Of a stretch of DNA of 43,157 nucleotides, positions 1 through 11,200 are shown piece by piece. The first letter of the stretch is position 1, and every line of letters starts with the position of its first letter. The DNA comes from a virus. The translations under genes were made by a program, and so were the position numbers. The notes under the pieces are model-generated. The model had not been told where the DNA came from and did not search any database. It worked only from the letters and a program-made list of their open reading frames with translations. The DNA lies in IMG/VR virus record IMGVR_UViG_3300010354_000178, positions 1-43,157 of that record; one strand, written 5' to 3'.

Positions 1-2176
1 CATGACCTTTAATAGGTCCAATAAGCGCATTGGCTTCTGCTCCTGTACCATACAAACTGTTAGCAGTAATAGATATGTTAGCGAAAGTATAATTATTACC
101 TTTATTAATAATAATTGCATCACTAATAGTATTAGAAGTAGCATTTACAGTTAAGTAAGCTACTGCACCGTTACCATCACCGGTAATAGTTATAGTAGGG
201 CTAACAATAAATTGAGATTCAGAAGATGGTATTGTTGAAAGATATGTTATTGTACCGTTACCTGTAGATGTTGAGCCGCTAAATGAATTTACAGTAAAGC
301 CTACGAAAAATTCATTTGTATTTGCTTGAATTGTAATATTAGGATTGCTAGTAACTGTCTGTGTGGTTGCTCTAGTGTTAGAACTAGCACCTAGTATATA
401 AAGCTGATTAGTTCTTGTTAATGTATGACCAGACTCACTTGACCCAGCAGTTAAAGTAATAACTGATCCATTTGAAACGGTTGAAAGATATAATCCAGTA
501 CTATTTGACTGCACAACATAATAATTAGTATTATTTGCAAGACCAGTGATAACAGTATTACCAACTGAGGTAGAATAGTTTACTATATCATTATTAACGA
601 AAGGGTTAGAAGATATGCTAATTCTACCGTTAGCTGCAACGTTAGATGAGGCGTTAAAACTAGAAGATGTAGTAGTATTAGCGGCCCATGACCCGCCTAC
701 AGAAGAAACTATTAGGGTAGTATTATTAGCAAATGATACAATACCGTTAGCACCTTGTGCGCTATTATTAGCGTCAACTTGAGTTATCTTCTCACCAAGC
801 TTAAACACACCTGAAGTAGATGCTTGATCAAAATCTAATCTTACACCGGTAAGATTGGAATAAACGATAGAACCGTTAGCATTTTTTCTAGAAATAGAAG
901 TAGGAGTTAATGCATTACCCATTATATAATGAGTATTACCAGCTAATGTAGCACCCCAAGAAGTTGACACTGTTAGCAACGTTGAGTTTGTAATACTTGT
1001 AATTCTTCGTATATTTGTGCCCGATACAGTGCCTATTTTTATGTAATCACCTAAAGCATATTCTGTGTTAAATGATGTACCTACACCAGTAACATTTGAC
1101 TGTCCAGTAGTAACAGATACAGTGCCAGTTTTAATAGTACCTGAATCACTTATCTTCGTAATAGGATAATTCGCACTAATTTCTGTAGTGCTTGTAGGTC
1201 TTGCTCTAATAACTGAAGCGTTAGCAGACATAATTTCAGAAGTAGCTAGTGTATCACTCTGAATTATACTATCACCTGTTTGAAAGTATCCGTTTTTAGC
1301 AGTATAAATTACGGTATCCGTAGTTTGCTTAGCTGATTGCCCAAGCTGGAATGAAGTGGTGTTAGATGATACGTTTGATAGCCCGATATTAACGTAAAAG
1401 GTGAGCGGCTCATCTAATGCTGCTGCTTTTGTATCGCCATCATATGCTACTATAGTTCTCTTTTGTCCAGAACCTAACCCAGTAGTAAAATAGATAGAAG
1501 AACCTACATAAAAATTAGAATTAGAGCTAGCTGTAGGAGGTAAAATTACTAGAGTGCTGTTAGCAACAGAAGTAATAAACCCTTCTATATAAGTTCTATA
1601 ATTTGAACCTGAACTAGAAATTTCAATAGCATCTATTGAACCTGGCGTAGCAGCTGAAGTAATAGTAGCGTTAGCAGTAACCGGCACATAATTTTGAGTA
1701 GCAAATTTAGTTATATTAGAAGATGTTATAGTAAACATATACTTCCACTTATAACCATCCGGAGTTTCAAAAATATCTAAATCTTTTAATGTAGGCTCGT
1801 AGATAGAATAACTACCTTTATTATTATAGATACATTTATATACATCATTTGATGAATTTATAGCATAAAAACTTTTAGTAAATAAATCACCGTCGTTTTG
1901 ATCGTATTGTTCGTAAATTGTACCAGAAACCCACAGGATTTTTTCAATGCCAAATGCAATATCTTGCGGTCTTATTCTTTTACCGTAAATAAGATGCTTG
2001 TACAGTTCAAGCTCTAACTCATTAAAAGAAGAAGATGCTTGAGGAGGTGAGTTATCATCATCCCAAGGAATATGTCTAGAAACAAAAACAAAAGACGATA
2101 TTAACTCAGAAATAGAGTGAGTTATAAAATTATTTGTTGTATCAATATTATGTTTAATTGTTGTTACTGTAGTCAT
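1..2176 (-). CDS. 8: Baseplate wedge protein gp8-like (3' end beyond window)
   Basis: This minus-strand frame is open from an ATG at 2176 to the window edge, giving at least 725 residues with the C-terminus missing. The N-terminal part has the gp8 pattern: a WDDD motif near the start, then YKCIYN and, about 30 residues on, DGYKWKYMFTI, which matches the DGYVWEYLFEI segment of T4 gp8. The visible end reads GAEANALIGPIKGH, a motif I associate with marine gp8 proteins. T4 gp8 is 334 residues, so this homologue is much enlarged by beta-rich modules; one copy of the dispersed FNAS...ETGH module lies at 409-658. The product would link gp6, gp7 and gp10 in the wedge. It starts 2 bases after the gp7-like stop, matching the T4 order 6-7-8. 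Family call is by motif and order, without a search. Confidence 0.8.
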   Translation of the reverse strand, partial: MTTVTTIKHNIDTTNNFITHSISELISSFVFVSRHIPWDDDNSPPQASSSFNELELELYKHLIYGKRIRPQDIAFGIEKILWVSGTIYEQYDQNDGDLFTKSFYAINSSNDVYKCIYNNKGSYSIYEPTLKDLDIFETPDGYKWKYMFTITSSNITKFATQNYVPVTANATITSAATPGSIDAIEISSSGSNYRTYIEGFITSVANSTLVILPPTASSNSNFYVGSSIYFTTGLGSGQKRTIVAYDGDTKAAALDEPLTFYVNIGLSNVSSNTTSFQLGQSAKQTTDTVIYTAKNGYFQTGDSIIQSDTLATSEIMSANASVIRARPTSTTEISANYPITKISDSGTIKTGTVSVTTGQSNVTGVGTSFNTEYALGDYIKIGTVSGTNIRRITSITNSTLLTVSTSWGATLAGNTHYIMGNALTPTSISRKNANGSIVYSNLTGVRLDFDQASTSGVFKLGEKITQVDANNSAQGANGIVSFANNTTLIVSSVGGSWAANTTTSSSFNASSNVAANGRISISSNPFVNNDIVNYSTSVGNTVITGLANNTNYYVVQSNSTGLYLSTVSNGSVITLTAGSSESGHTLTRTNQLYILGASSNTRATTQTVTSNPNITIQANTNEFFVGFTVNSFSGSTSTGNGTITYLSTIPSSESQFIVSPTITITGDGNGAVAYLTVNATSNTISDAIIINKGNNYTFANISITANSLYGTGAEANALIGPIKGH
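409..658 (-). repeat. Dispersed structural module, copy in gp8
   Basis: Encodes an about 83-residue module, FNASSNVAANGRISISSNPF, VNNDIVNY, GNTVITGLANNTNYYVV, LYLSTVSNGS, ending SSESGHTLTRTN. It aligns with copies in gp7 and the 335-residue structural protein. Confidence 0.85.
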
Positions 2177-2178
2177 TA

Positions 2179-5100
2179 TTACACTTGAGTTAAACTTGAT
2201 TGAACTGAAGAACTGGATTCATTATCTGATACTTCTGAAAGTAGAGCAAACTTACCAAACAACGCGATACCTGCTGGGTGAACTAATTGTTTTACTATAT
2301 CTTTATATTTATCAAACAATTTAGTAGATCTAATCTCATATGAGTATTCTTGATAATAATAACTATCTGTTAAATACTTGTCTGAAGATAATTGCCCTCT
2401 TGTGTCTGTCCAGAACCCGGTACCTTTACCGTATTCATCAACTACTGCTGCACCAGTAATAGAGATAGGGTTAATTACAGTATTAGCTAGAGTTACTTGT
2501 TCTTCTGGGATATATCCATATCCAGATTTGATAATTTCAACAGCGGTTACAATACCATTAGCGTTTGTAGCTTGTGCAGTAATAATAGCGTTATTACCCT
2601 TAGTACCACCTTTAACTAGGTCTGGTCTACCAAGAGCAGCAACCAGAGGTTCAACTACTGTTACTGTTGGATTGCTAGAATAACCAGAACCTGTATTAAT
2701 TTCAGATAAGAATTGAATAGTTCCTACTTCTAATTCATCAATATTTAATGCTTCATCTATAACTTGTTGAAGATTATCGAAGTCATTAATAGAAATTTCA
2801 GGGAATCCCCAGTTAGTTCTCTCAACTACAGATGTAATGTTTGCTGTAGTTGTAGTAGCACTCCCTGTAATAGTGGTATTAATCATAAATCCACTACCAA
2901 GGCTAGAAACTGTAGGAGAAAGATAAGCGCCAGTAGCTGCATATGCTCTTAGGTTAGCGTTAATACCAGCAGAAGTTGTAATTGTAGTTGGTATACCAGA
3001 TACTCTAGTTAAATAATGCCCAGTTTCAGAAGAGCCAGCAGTTAGTGTTATTTTAGAACCGCCTGAGGTAGTAGAGAGATATAGATGTGTTGAATTAGCA
3101 TCAACAACGTAATATTCTCTACCATGAATCAATTCTGTTATTACTGTATTACCAGGCGCAATTAAATAAGCAACTATATCATTATTAACAAATTGATTTG
3201 AAGTAACAGCAATTCTACCGTTAGCTGCTACCGCAGATGAAGCATTAAATGATTTTTTATCATAGTTAGTACCAGGAGTAGTAATTGTTACACTTGTAAT
3301 AGTGCCATTAGAATCGGTAACTATAGCTCCGGTACCATCAGCATTACCCCCGTTAAATGCTACAGTCTCACCGTTAGCGTATAATGAACCACCGTTGTAA
3401 ACTACTACTCTACTTACTATATCATTGTTTGCTATAACTGCACTAGGAGTAGAAGTATAATTACTTCCGTTATCTCTCATTTGTATTGTAGTAATTTTAC
3501 CGTTGGCATTAGTATATGCAAAAGCAGTTGCGTTACCAGAACTAAATGATATTTGTATGCCGTTGGAATAACTATTGCCGCCTGCGGGGCTATTAGTAGC
3601 CGGTATAGTATTAGGTACTTGAACTGAAGTTACTGCAAGGTATTGGTTACCTATACCATTTATATCACCTACTAAAATAAAATCTGATGTAGTGTTTACT
3701 TGTAATACTTGAGCATTACCTGCATAAACTTTAGCAGGATGAACAGTCTTAATAAGTGCGGTAGCACCAGATGAGTCCCCTTCAATTGTTTCACCTGTAA
3801 TTTCAAAGTAGTTAGCATTATAATTGAAGCTTTGAAATGGATAGGTGTTACCTTGAATTTCAATTAAACTTAAATCTTTATAAACCACAATACCATTGTT
3901 AGATAGAGTAGTTCTTATTAATTCGTGACCAGTTTCAGAAGAGCCTGCTGTTAATGTTATCTTAGAACCGCCTGATGAAGTTGAAAGATATAGATGTGTT
4001 GAATTAGCATCAACCACATAGTATGTTGTATTATTAGCAAGCTCAGCTAAACTTGTATTTGATGTATCAACTCTATAAGTTACCTGATCGTTGTTTGCAA
4101 ATGGATTAGAAGCAATCGCTATTCTGCCATTTGCATCCACGCCTGTACTAGCGTTAAAAGTTTTTCTAGTTTTATTTTTTATTTTTTCACCGAGCGTAAA
4201 TGTACCTGAGATAGTAGAAATATCTAAGGGTATGGTATTAGCAGAAGTAACTGAAACATATTCTGTTTGTTTAGTAATATTATGCCCGGTCTCAGATGTA
4301 GAACTAGCAGTAATATCAATAGGAGAGCCGCCTCTAGTAGTTGATAGCTTTATAGTAGTTGAGTTTGCACTCACTACATAATAAGAACCAGTATTTGTTA
4401 ACCCAGATATAACTGTATTACCAGTATCAGTAGTATATACAACTAAATCATTATTTACAAATGGATTAGTCGCAAAGAATATAAAATCATCAGTTGAATC
4501 TACGCCTGTATTAGCATTAAATGTTCTAGTAGCATATGATTGGTTGGAGAAGAATCCTGAGTTAGAATTATAGAAAAGTCTTGTTCCGGCTGTACCGTCC
4601 TGTAAAGTAAGCATATCATAATCATCGATAATATCAGTATTAATAAGAATAAATTCTTTATCAATAATACCACCTACTTTAAATGTAGCACCAGAACCAC
4701 CACCACCTGCCACCGTAACAATAGCATTGAGCGAATAGCCTGATCCGCCGTTTTCTAACGTAAAGAGCACTTTACCGTTTTCGTTTTTAATAGCAGCTAC
4801 TCGAGCTAAACCTTCAGTTCCTTGACCATTAATTCTTAATATATCACCAACATTAAAGTTTGCACCACCATTTTTAATACCGATAGCGTTTAATGAACCT
4901 ATAATTCTAGGAGCAGTTTCTGTAGTAGGAAAAAATTCAGGATGAAGAATATAGTCTCCGTAAATAAACCCACCTTGAATATTAGATAATTCAAGAATTG
5001 TAATTACTTTACCACTAATAACTTTAGTTGAAACGTTTTCAATAATTGCAGAGCCGCTTCGAGAAGAAGTAGTTACAGTTTCACCAATTAATTGTTCTAT

Positions 5101-6012
5101 TCCATCTACTTTAGTTATTTCTAGATACTTTGGTATAGTATACTGTCCATCTGATGCTCTTAATAAATCAGATCCTGGTACATAAACTTCTATATCCTCG
5201 TTATAGAGAATTCTAAAAAGTAATTCATAAGCTCTTTTAGTGCCTTTAGTTTTATAAAGATCTTGAATATGCTTAGCTACAAGTCTTTTATCTGCTAAAA
5301 TATCTTTAGGTAAATCATAAAAATATTTTGTTCTAAAATGATCAATGAAATTTTCCATTGTATCATCTATACTAAGAATATTAAATAAATTTCTAGCTTT
5401 CGCTAGAGGTAAAGGTGATTTATAGTTATTTCTTACTTTTACAGGAGAAGAGAGAACATATTTAATTAAATTAGATTCATAATCTTTTTGTTGAATAGTA
5501 AATCTAGTTTTTACAGTTAGTGTATTACTAGTAACTGAGGTTATGAGTCTTGTTTGATTTGCTACTCTAACATAATCTCCAATAGAAAAAATATCAGTAA
5601 ATGACTTATTTGATGATGGTATTAGTTCTACTTTATAACGATCTCTAGATGATAATCTTACTTTTAAATCTAAGTCGCCAGTGTAACTATTCTCAGAAAT
5701 AACTTGATAAAATCTATCATTTTTAGTAAAGGTAGAAATATCTCCTAATACTTTTACAATTGGTAATGGTTTAGAAGCATAACTAGTTACAGTACCAAAA
5801 ATTGAACTGTTATCTAATTTAAATATTTTTGAACCTATTATAAAATCTATAGTAGGAAAATCTACTTCTACAGAATAAGCTTCTTGAGTTTCCATCCACT
5901 CATAATAAGCTTTTAAGAAAGTAATAAATCTTGATCCTTCATCCCTGTAAAAAGAAGGAAATTGTGATTCTATTAACGGTGAAATATATTTTTCTATTGG
6001 TTTTGTAGACAT
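2179..6012 (-). CDS. 7: Baseplate wedge protein gp7-like
   Basis: This 1277-residue protein lies between gp6 and gp8, as in T4, where gp7 has 1032 residues. The first 330 residues form a distinctive N-terminal region beginning MSTKPIEKYISPLIESQFPS, with FITFLKAYYEWME and a helix ending TKGTKRAYELLFRILYNED. The rest is low-complexity beta-rich sequence made of two repeating kinds: three FNAS...NNT-YYVV...ETGH modules (3002-3249, 3911-4158, 4267-4521) and several Gly-rich units such as GGSGYS and GSGYSSNPTVTV. The last 80 residues (YYYQEYSYEIRST, then LVHPAGIALFGKF) look like a conserved end domain. The role is baseplate wedge assembly with gp6 and gp8. The gp7 name rests on order and size. The start ATG at 6012 follows gp6 by 6 bases. 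Confidence 0.75.
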   Translation of the reverse strand: MSTKPIEKYISPLIESQFPSFYRDEGSRFITFLKAYYEWMETQEAYSVEVDFPTIDFIIGSKIFKLDNSSIFGTVTSYASKPLPIVKVLGDISTFTKNDRFYQVISENSYTGDLDLKVRLSSRDRYKVELIPSSNKSFTDIFSIGDYVRVANQTRLITSVTSNTLTVKTRFTIQQKDYESNLIKYVLSSPVKVRNNYKSPLPLAKARNLFNILSIDDTMENFIDHFRTKYFYDLPKDILADKRLVAKHIQDLYKTKGTKRAYELLFRILYNEDIEVYVPGSDLLRASDGQYTIPKYLEITKVDGIEQLIGETVTTSSRSGSAIIENVSTKVISGKVITILELSNIQGGFIYGDYILHPEFFPTTETAPRIIGSLNAIGIKNGGANFNVGDILRINGQGTEGLARVAAIKNENGKVLFTLENGGSGYSLNAIVTVAGGGGSGATFKVGGIIDKEFILINTDIIDDYDMLTLQDGTAGTRLFYNSNSGFFSNQSYATRTFNANTGVDSTDDFIFFATNPFVNNDLVVYTTDTGNTVISGLTNTGSYYVVSANSTTIKLSTTRGGSPIDITASSTSETGHNITKQTEYVSVTSANTIPLDISTISGTFTLGEKIKNKTRKTFNASTGVDANGRIAIASNPFANNDQVTYRVDTSNTSLAELANNTTYYVVDANSTHLYLSTSSGGSKITLTAGSSETGHELIRTTLSNNGIVVYKDLSLIEIQGNTYPFQSFNYNANYFEITGETIEGDSSGATALIKTVHPAKVYAGNAQVLQVNTTSDFILVGDINGIGNQYLAVTSVQVPNTIPATNSPAGGNSYSNGIQISFSSGNATAFAYTNANGKITTIQMRDNGSNYTSTPSAVIANNDIVSRVVVYNGGSLYANGETVAFNGGNADGTGAIVTDSNGTITSVTITTPGTNYDKKSFNASSAVAANGRIAVTSNQFVNNDIVAYLIAPGNTVITELIHGREYYVVDANSTHLYLSTTSGGSKITLTAGSSETGHYLTRVSGIPTTITTSAGINANLRAYAATGAYLSPTVSSLGSGFMINTTITGSATTTTANITSVVERTNWGFPEISINDFDNLQQVIDEALNIDELEVGTIQFLSEINTGSGYSSNPTVTVVEPLVAALGRPDLVKGGTKGNNAIITAQATNANGIVTAVEIIKSGYGYIPEEQVTLANTVINPISITGAAVVDEYGKGTGFWTDTRGQLSSDKYLTDSYYYQEYSYEIRSTKLFDKYKDIVKQLVHPAGIALFGKFALLSEVSDNESSSSVQSSLTQV
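3002..3249 (-). repeat. Dispersed structural module, gp7 copy 3
   Basis: FNASSAVAANGRIAVTSNQF ... YYVVDANSTHLYLSTTSGGS ... SSETGHYLTR. Over about 75 bases (3020-3105) it is nearly identical in DNA to copy 2 (3911-4158), implying recent duplication or gene conversion. Confidence 0.88.
3911..4158 (-). repeat. Dispersed structural module, gp7 copy 2
   Basis: FNASTGVDANGRIAIASNPF ... YYVVDANSTHLYLSTSSGGS ... SSETGHELIR. Paired with copy 3 at DNA level. Confidence 0.88.
4267..4521 (-). repeat. Dispersed structural module, gp7 copy 1
   Basis: FNANTGVDSTDDFIFFATNP ... SYYVVSANSTTIKLSTTRGG ... TSETGHNITK; more diverged than copies 2 and 3. Confidence 0.85.
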
Positions 6013-6018
6013 TGTCTA

Positions 6019-7788
6019 TTATACTGCGCTAGTGTAAACTTTAATACCGTCATTCACGTTTATTAATAATATACTATTTCTTGCTGGAACAACATCTTTA
6101 GATTTAGGGAAGGTAGTGAATCTTATTGAATCGCCCTCATAATCACTGATGCTTAAATCGACAATTTTAACAATACCTTTTTCATAATCTACTGTACCTG
6201 CATTATCTTTTACAACAATATTACCTCTAGAAGTAATATTATAAATTTTTAATTTGCCGCGACTATCATCTCTAATAAAACATGATAATCCATTATATGT
6301 AAAGTTTGTAGATGTAACTACGTAATCTTGGTTTCTAGATTCTAAAGAATTGCCAAAATTTAAAGTAATAGTTTGTAGAGTATTAATAGCAGGTATATAT
6401 TTTTTCATTAAAGTAATAACAGTATCATTACTAATAATAGAAACTACAGTATCATCTATTGATTTAACTAGCTTTGAATATCTAAAAATAGTATCAAACC
6501 CTTCAAGGTTTTCATCATTGAATGTTTTAATATTTTCTATAACTGAATTTTTAACTTCGTTAAGAGTATATTGATAATTTACATTATCAACTCTAATTGT
6601 GCTATTTACGTTAATATAAACAAACTCAGGATCAACAATTACTGGTTCAATACTAATAGGGTTGCGTCTATTAATATAACTATAGATTTCATCTTTAACT
6701 AGTAGTGAAGCAGCTGTACCATCTTGAGTACTTACTGCTATGTATACTTTACCATACTGTGGTGTATCAGTTACTTCTTCACCACCATAAACATATACTG
6801 ATTTAATCTGCGGAAACTGTTCTAAAATAAGAGTCTGATAATCGCTAGGAGTTATAGCTCGTTCTTGAGTAGCATAGTGTCTAGGAGCAAGATACTTAAT
6901 AGATGAAATTGATTCTTCATCGTCACCATCACTAGAAGAAGCAACTACACCAACTGCAGCTGGATACCCGCTAATAGATTGTGCGCTAAAGGCTCTAAGT
7001 CCGTTTGCTTCTTTGCCTTTAGATACTCTATATGTTACAGAAATAATATTTCCGTTAAGCGGTTTAAATCCTAAGACACCATCACCAAATACTAATTCAA
7101 ATTTTCCCCCTGATGAGGCTTGTACAAAATATACTTTAGATTCGGTATTTAAACCAAATACATTTTCTGCTTGAGAGAATAGTGTTTTAGTTTCTAAGTC
7201 ATTAGCTGAATTATGAACGTACACTCTCATCTCGGAAGTATCTACATCTTTATTAGAAAGTATAAATCTTTGATTATCTAATGAGGTGTTTACTTCAAAA
7301 TATTCAGTAATTACTACACCTTCTTTGATTTCAAAAGTATCAGAAACAAATGTACCGTCTGCTGCTCTTACTACTACAATAGGATCATAATTACTGAAAA
7401 CGTATGTTACATTATTACCTTGAGAGGTAAATTTAGTAAACTGAGGAATCTCTACTGATTGAATTTGATTATTAGATACACTTAATTCAACATAAACTTG
7501 TGCTCTAGAAGAAGTTTTTGATCTAGGAGTGTAGTTAAGTTCTTTAGCATGCGAAACTACTGAGTCTCTCAATAATGCAGTATCTAAAAATGATTCATTA
7601 CCTATCATATTAAGGTAAAAAGCATTTTGATATGTGTTATATGATAAAATGTCAAGTAGCATAGAGATGTTAGAAGCATCAAAATCAATATCTGAGAAAC
7701 GTGGGTCGTTTCTTAAAAATGATTTTAAACTATTTTTTAAACTAACAAAGTCTAATTCATCTACTGTAAGAAAATTTGTGTTAGCCAC
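6019..7788 (-). CDS. 6: Baseplate wedge protein gp6 (baseplate J family)
   Basis: The 589-residue product is close to T4 gp6 (660 residues). Its N-terminus, MANTNFLTVDELDFVSLKNS, followed by LLDILSYNTYQNAFYLNMI and ESFLDTALLRDSVVSHAKEL, is the classic gp6/baseplate J opening. The central part has TYRVSKGKEANGL and YATQERAITPSDYQTLI, also typical of baseplate J proteins. gp6 dimers form the inner ring joining wedges around the hub. It abuts gp25 (start 7788, gp25 stop 7789), consistent with one late operon gp25-gp6-gp7-gp8. Nothing unusual was seen in the reading frame. Confidence 0.93.
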   Translation of the reverse strand: MANTNFLTVDELDFVSLKNSLKSFLRNDPRFSDIDFDASNISMLLDILSYNTYQNAFYLNMIGNESFLDTALLRDSVVSHAKELNYTPRSKTSSRAQVYVELSVSNNQIQSVEIPQFTKFTSQGNNVTYVFSNYDPIVVVRAADGTFVSDTFEIKEGVVITEYFEVNTSLDNQRFILSNKDVDTSEMRVYVHNSANDLETKTLFSQAENVFGLNTESKVYFVQASSGGKFELVFGDGVLGFKPLNGNIISVTYRVSKGKEANGLRAFSAQSISGYPAAVGVVASSSDGDDEESISSIKYLAPRHYATQERAITPSDYQTLILEQFPQIKSVYVYGGEEVTDTPQYGKVYIAVSTQDGTAASLLVKDEIYSYINRRNPISIEPVIVDPEFVYINVNSTIRVDNVNYQYTLNEVKNSVIENIKTFNDENLEGFDTIFRYSKLVKSIDDTVVSIISNDTVITLMKKYIPAINTLQTITLNFGNSLESRNQDYVVTSTNFTYNGLSCFIRDDSRGKLKIYNITSRGNIVVKDNAGTVDYEKGIVKIVDLSISDYEGDSIRFTTFPKSKDVVPARNSILLINVNDGIKVYTSAV

Positions 7789-8193
7789 TTAGCGTACTCT
7801 CTCTAAAATAAACTCTAAAACTGTGTCATTAATATTATTAAGACAGTTAAAAATAATTGTGACATTCATGTTATTATTATCAATAGAAGGAGTAACTTTA
7901 ACGTTAAGTAAATTTACTCTAGGTTCAAAGTTTTTTATAGCAGTCTTTATACTGTCTCTTATATCTAATTCTGTAGTTTGTGTAAAGTTTTCAAATAAAT
8001 GCGATCTTACGTTAGAACCAAATAAAGGATTAAAAAATCTTTCATTATAGTTAGTTAAAAGTAAATTTTTTAATGCTCTTTTAACTGCTTCTTCGTTTTC
8101 TAGAACTGCAATATCTTTACGAATTGGATGTAAATCCAAATCGTTTGAGAAATCTTTATAAACTACTGGTGCTTTATTGAGTATGTTTTCCAT
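7789..8193 (-). CDS. 25: Baseplate wedge protein gp25 (GPW/gp25 family)
   Basis: About 134 residues, the usual gp25 size (T4 132). The family signature is visible: LDLHPIRKDIAVLENEEAVK, then NLLLTNYNERFFNPLFG, and the conserved NFEPRV motif. gp25 is the small sheath-like wedge component that primes sheath polymerisation. I choose the ATG at 8193; the open frame also extends one codon upstream to a TTG at 8196, which is less likely. It follows the needle gene by 22 bases and runs directly into gp6. Confidence 0.92.
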   Translation of the reverse strand: MENILNKAPVVYKDFSNDLDLHPIRKDIAVLENEEAVKRALKNLLLTNYNERFFNPLFGSNVRSHLFENFTQTTELDIRDSIKTAIKNFEPRVNLLNVKVTPSIDNNNMNVTIIFNCLNNINDTVLEFILERVR

Positions 8194-8215
8194 CAAAATA
8201 TTTATCTTTTAAAAA

Positions 8216-11200
8216 TTACTTACTATTCAGAACGCATTGAATCCAATACTCACCTGCATCATTATTTTTAAGCTCACAGGTAGCTCCTTTTACAAGGCCT
8301 TGAACTTCTTTAAACCACTTTTCATTATCTTCTTTATTCTTTTTATCTATAGTTTTTCTTTGCACGTCCATAGCTAATCCATAAACGTGCGCACCATAAG
8401 AATTATTTACTTGACTTTGAGATCTATACGCACTAAGAATAACCATGTCTTGCGCATATTTACCGTATAGAGGTTCTGCAATATTTTCTGCTACTTTTTT
8501 AAGATTACAGAGTATATCACCTACATATAAAGTACTTCCTGATTGAGTAGATGCTGGTGAAAGATAATGTCCTAATCCCCCTGCAATATCTCGTGTAAAA
8601 TGTCTTACATAGAAGTTATTAGATAATCTATATGAATAAACTTTATCACCCTCTTCTGCACCAGTTTTAAACTTAGCAAATTCTTCACATCCAACATTTG
8701 TAGCTTTATTGCTTGCACCATATGCTGCATTTTTAGCCCATGGCTCTGCGGTTGCAGAACGACCATTGTTGCCCCATACTGTTAGATTTTGATGATAATT
8801 ATCTACGTGTATAAACCCTTCACTATATGTACCGATACCAGTTGCACCATTTTGAACTGCATTGCTAATAAACTGACTTTTTTGAGCTAGAGTAGCTTGT
8901 CCACCACCACAATCTAAATATCCGTCTAACGCATTACCAGTTGGGTGGTTTTGAGTTCCTGAACCTCTACTGTCTAGTCCCCCATGAGGTGTAACTCTAA
9001 ATGTACAGCCCATAGAACCAGCAGATCTATCTACAATATTGAGAATACCGTCGTTTGGTACGCCAGTAGTACTAGGTATAGTAACATTCTTATAATTGCC
9101 AGGATTAGATCCCCCAGGCATTTGACCGGGGTTTACATTACCAGTATTCTCACCTACTTCATTTCCTGCATCTGATTGATTACCTTGCTGGTTACCAGAT
9201 CCAGAAGGGTTAGCACTTGGTGATTGCTCGTCTAAGCTATCTCTCATTGGCTTATCAGGAGCATTAGGGTGTAAATCTCTTGCTACTTCAGATGGGTTAG
9301 CTCTTTTTTCAATATCACCTGCATCTTTAAATGTCTCTGAATCTATATCTTTAAGATCAAGTATATCACTAGTTGATACAGGGTTTGGATTTTCTCCACC
9401 ACTGTTAACATGTACATTAGTACCTTTTATACTGGTCTCACCTGAAGTTTTAGTAGCCATAGATTTAGCTGTAATACTTCTCTTTGTAGATTCTTCGTTA
9501 TGATTTTCTTTTACTTTATCATTTCTATTTTCAGAATCAGAATATCTCTCTTTCATTTTTTCTGAATATATTCTAGCAACATTGATTGACATGTCATTAG
9601 ACTGAATATCAATATTTGGTGCTTTCATTCTAATAGATTCTTTAGCGTTAATATTAAGGCCGCCAGATGATACTATGTTAAGATCATTACGTGCTTCAAT
9701 ATTTGCATCACCTTGTACAACTATATTTGCTTTATTTTTAAATAAAACTTCTGCAGCACTTTCGACAGTTAAGTGATAATTTCCTCTCACATTTACAGTA
9801 GAATCACCAATTACCTGAATATAACTATCAGAGTTAACTTGAGTAACCAGCACCCCGTCTTTATCAATTTCTATTCTAGTACCTGATGGGTGGAAAATGT
9901 GGTAACGAGGATTACCAGGGGTGTTATCTATTTCTTGAAGAACACCTGCTTGTCCTGAAGTTACTGCGTTAAAAGGATATTGTGCTCCATGTTTGCTTGT
10001 AGGCATGGCAACCACTTTACCGGTAGCTGTAGTAATCTGTGTGTCTACCGTACTATCAATTCTATTTGATACAGTGCTTGGATAATATGCGATACCTCTA
10101 CCTAATCTATTAGTATCAGGTTCGGATCTATAATTAGAATCTGATACAAGATGCGGGCTGTTAAGTAAATTGCCTACAGTAATTGCGCTTTGTTGTGATC
10201 CAGGAGCGTTAGTATTTTGTGTTTGTAATCCATTTAATAATGAACTTACTAACGTAGTACCAGCAGCCATCATTGAATTAAACCCAAACCCATAAAGGTT
10301 AGTACCACCAGCACTACCACCCTTCATAGCAAATGCATCTAATATACTGTAAAATCCTGTATTTAAATACCCTAATACTACTTGAGGGTTATTTGCAGCA
10401 CTTATAAGTCCCGCTGAAGCAAATACATTAAAGTTAGATCTATTATTTCTTAATTGAACTTCTTGCTTAGCTAGATTAGAGCCTAAGAATTCTGCCAATG
10501 TAGTAATTGCTTTTTCTTTAGGATTATCGTATGGTCTTTTACCGGTCCAGAAAAGAGGATCACTTACTGCAGAAGGAGATCTATCATATTTTTCCCACAC
10601 ATTTTTGTTACCAAATCCCATTTTAACTAGAGCTTCTGTACTAATATTTGTACCAGTACCTGGAGAAGTTAATCCTTGAATACCTCCTAGAAGTGATCCA
10701 GAACCACCTAATAAACTACCTGAAAGAAGGCCTGCCATACTAAAATGTAAATCTATAGGTGATGTATAATTAGTAGTTACACTTTCAGATCCATTTTTAC
10801 TATATTTTCTTACTCGCTTTTCAATTGAGTTTAGAGTAATACTAAAATCTATTACAGTTTTACCATTTTGTTTCTGCTTCATAAAAGTATAATTAGCAGT
10901 AATGATATCTGCCATTGCTTTAATAGCATCCGCAATAATTGCAACATTTTCAGTTGTTTTATCTAGTTGATTAATATTGTTAATTAACGCTTTATCTATC
11001 TCAACTACTATTGGTTTTTTATTATCATCAAAAATAGCTACTTGAGAAAGAAAGTTATCATACGTGGTGCCATCAAATAATGATCTAGCGTTAGTAAACC
11101 CAGTAATTCTTGAAGTAATACTTTCTACAGTTTTTATATCATTCTTAAGTGGAGTGAGAGTAATATCATTAACTGCTACGTTATTAAATGCTTCAAAAGC

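Noticed and set aside
8199-8206. GATAAATA on the minus strand upstream of gp25 as a late promoter
   Set aside because: It lies only 6 bases before the gp25 ATG, so transcription would begin at or inside the gene with no room for a ribosome binding site.
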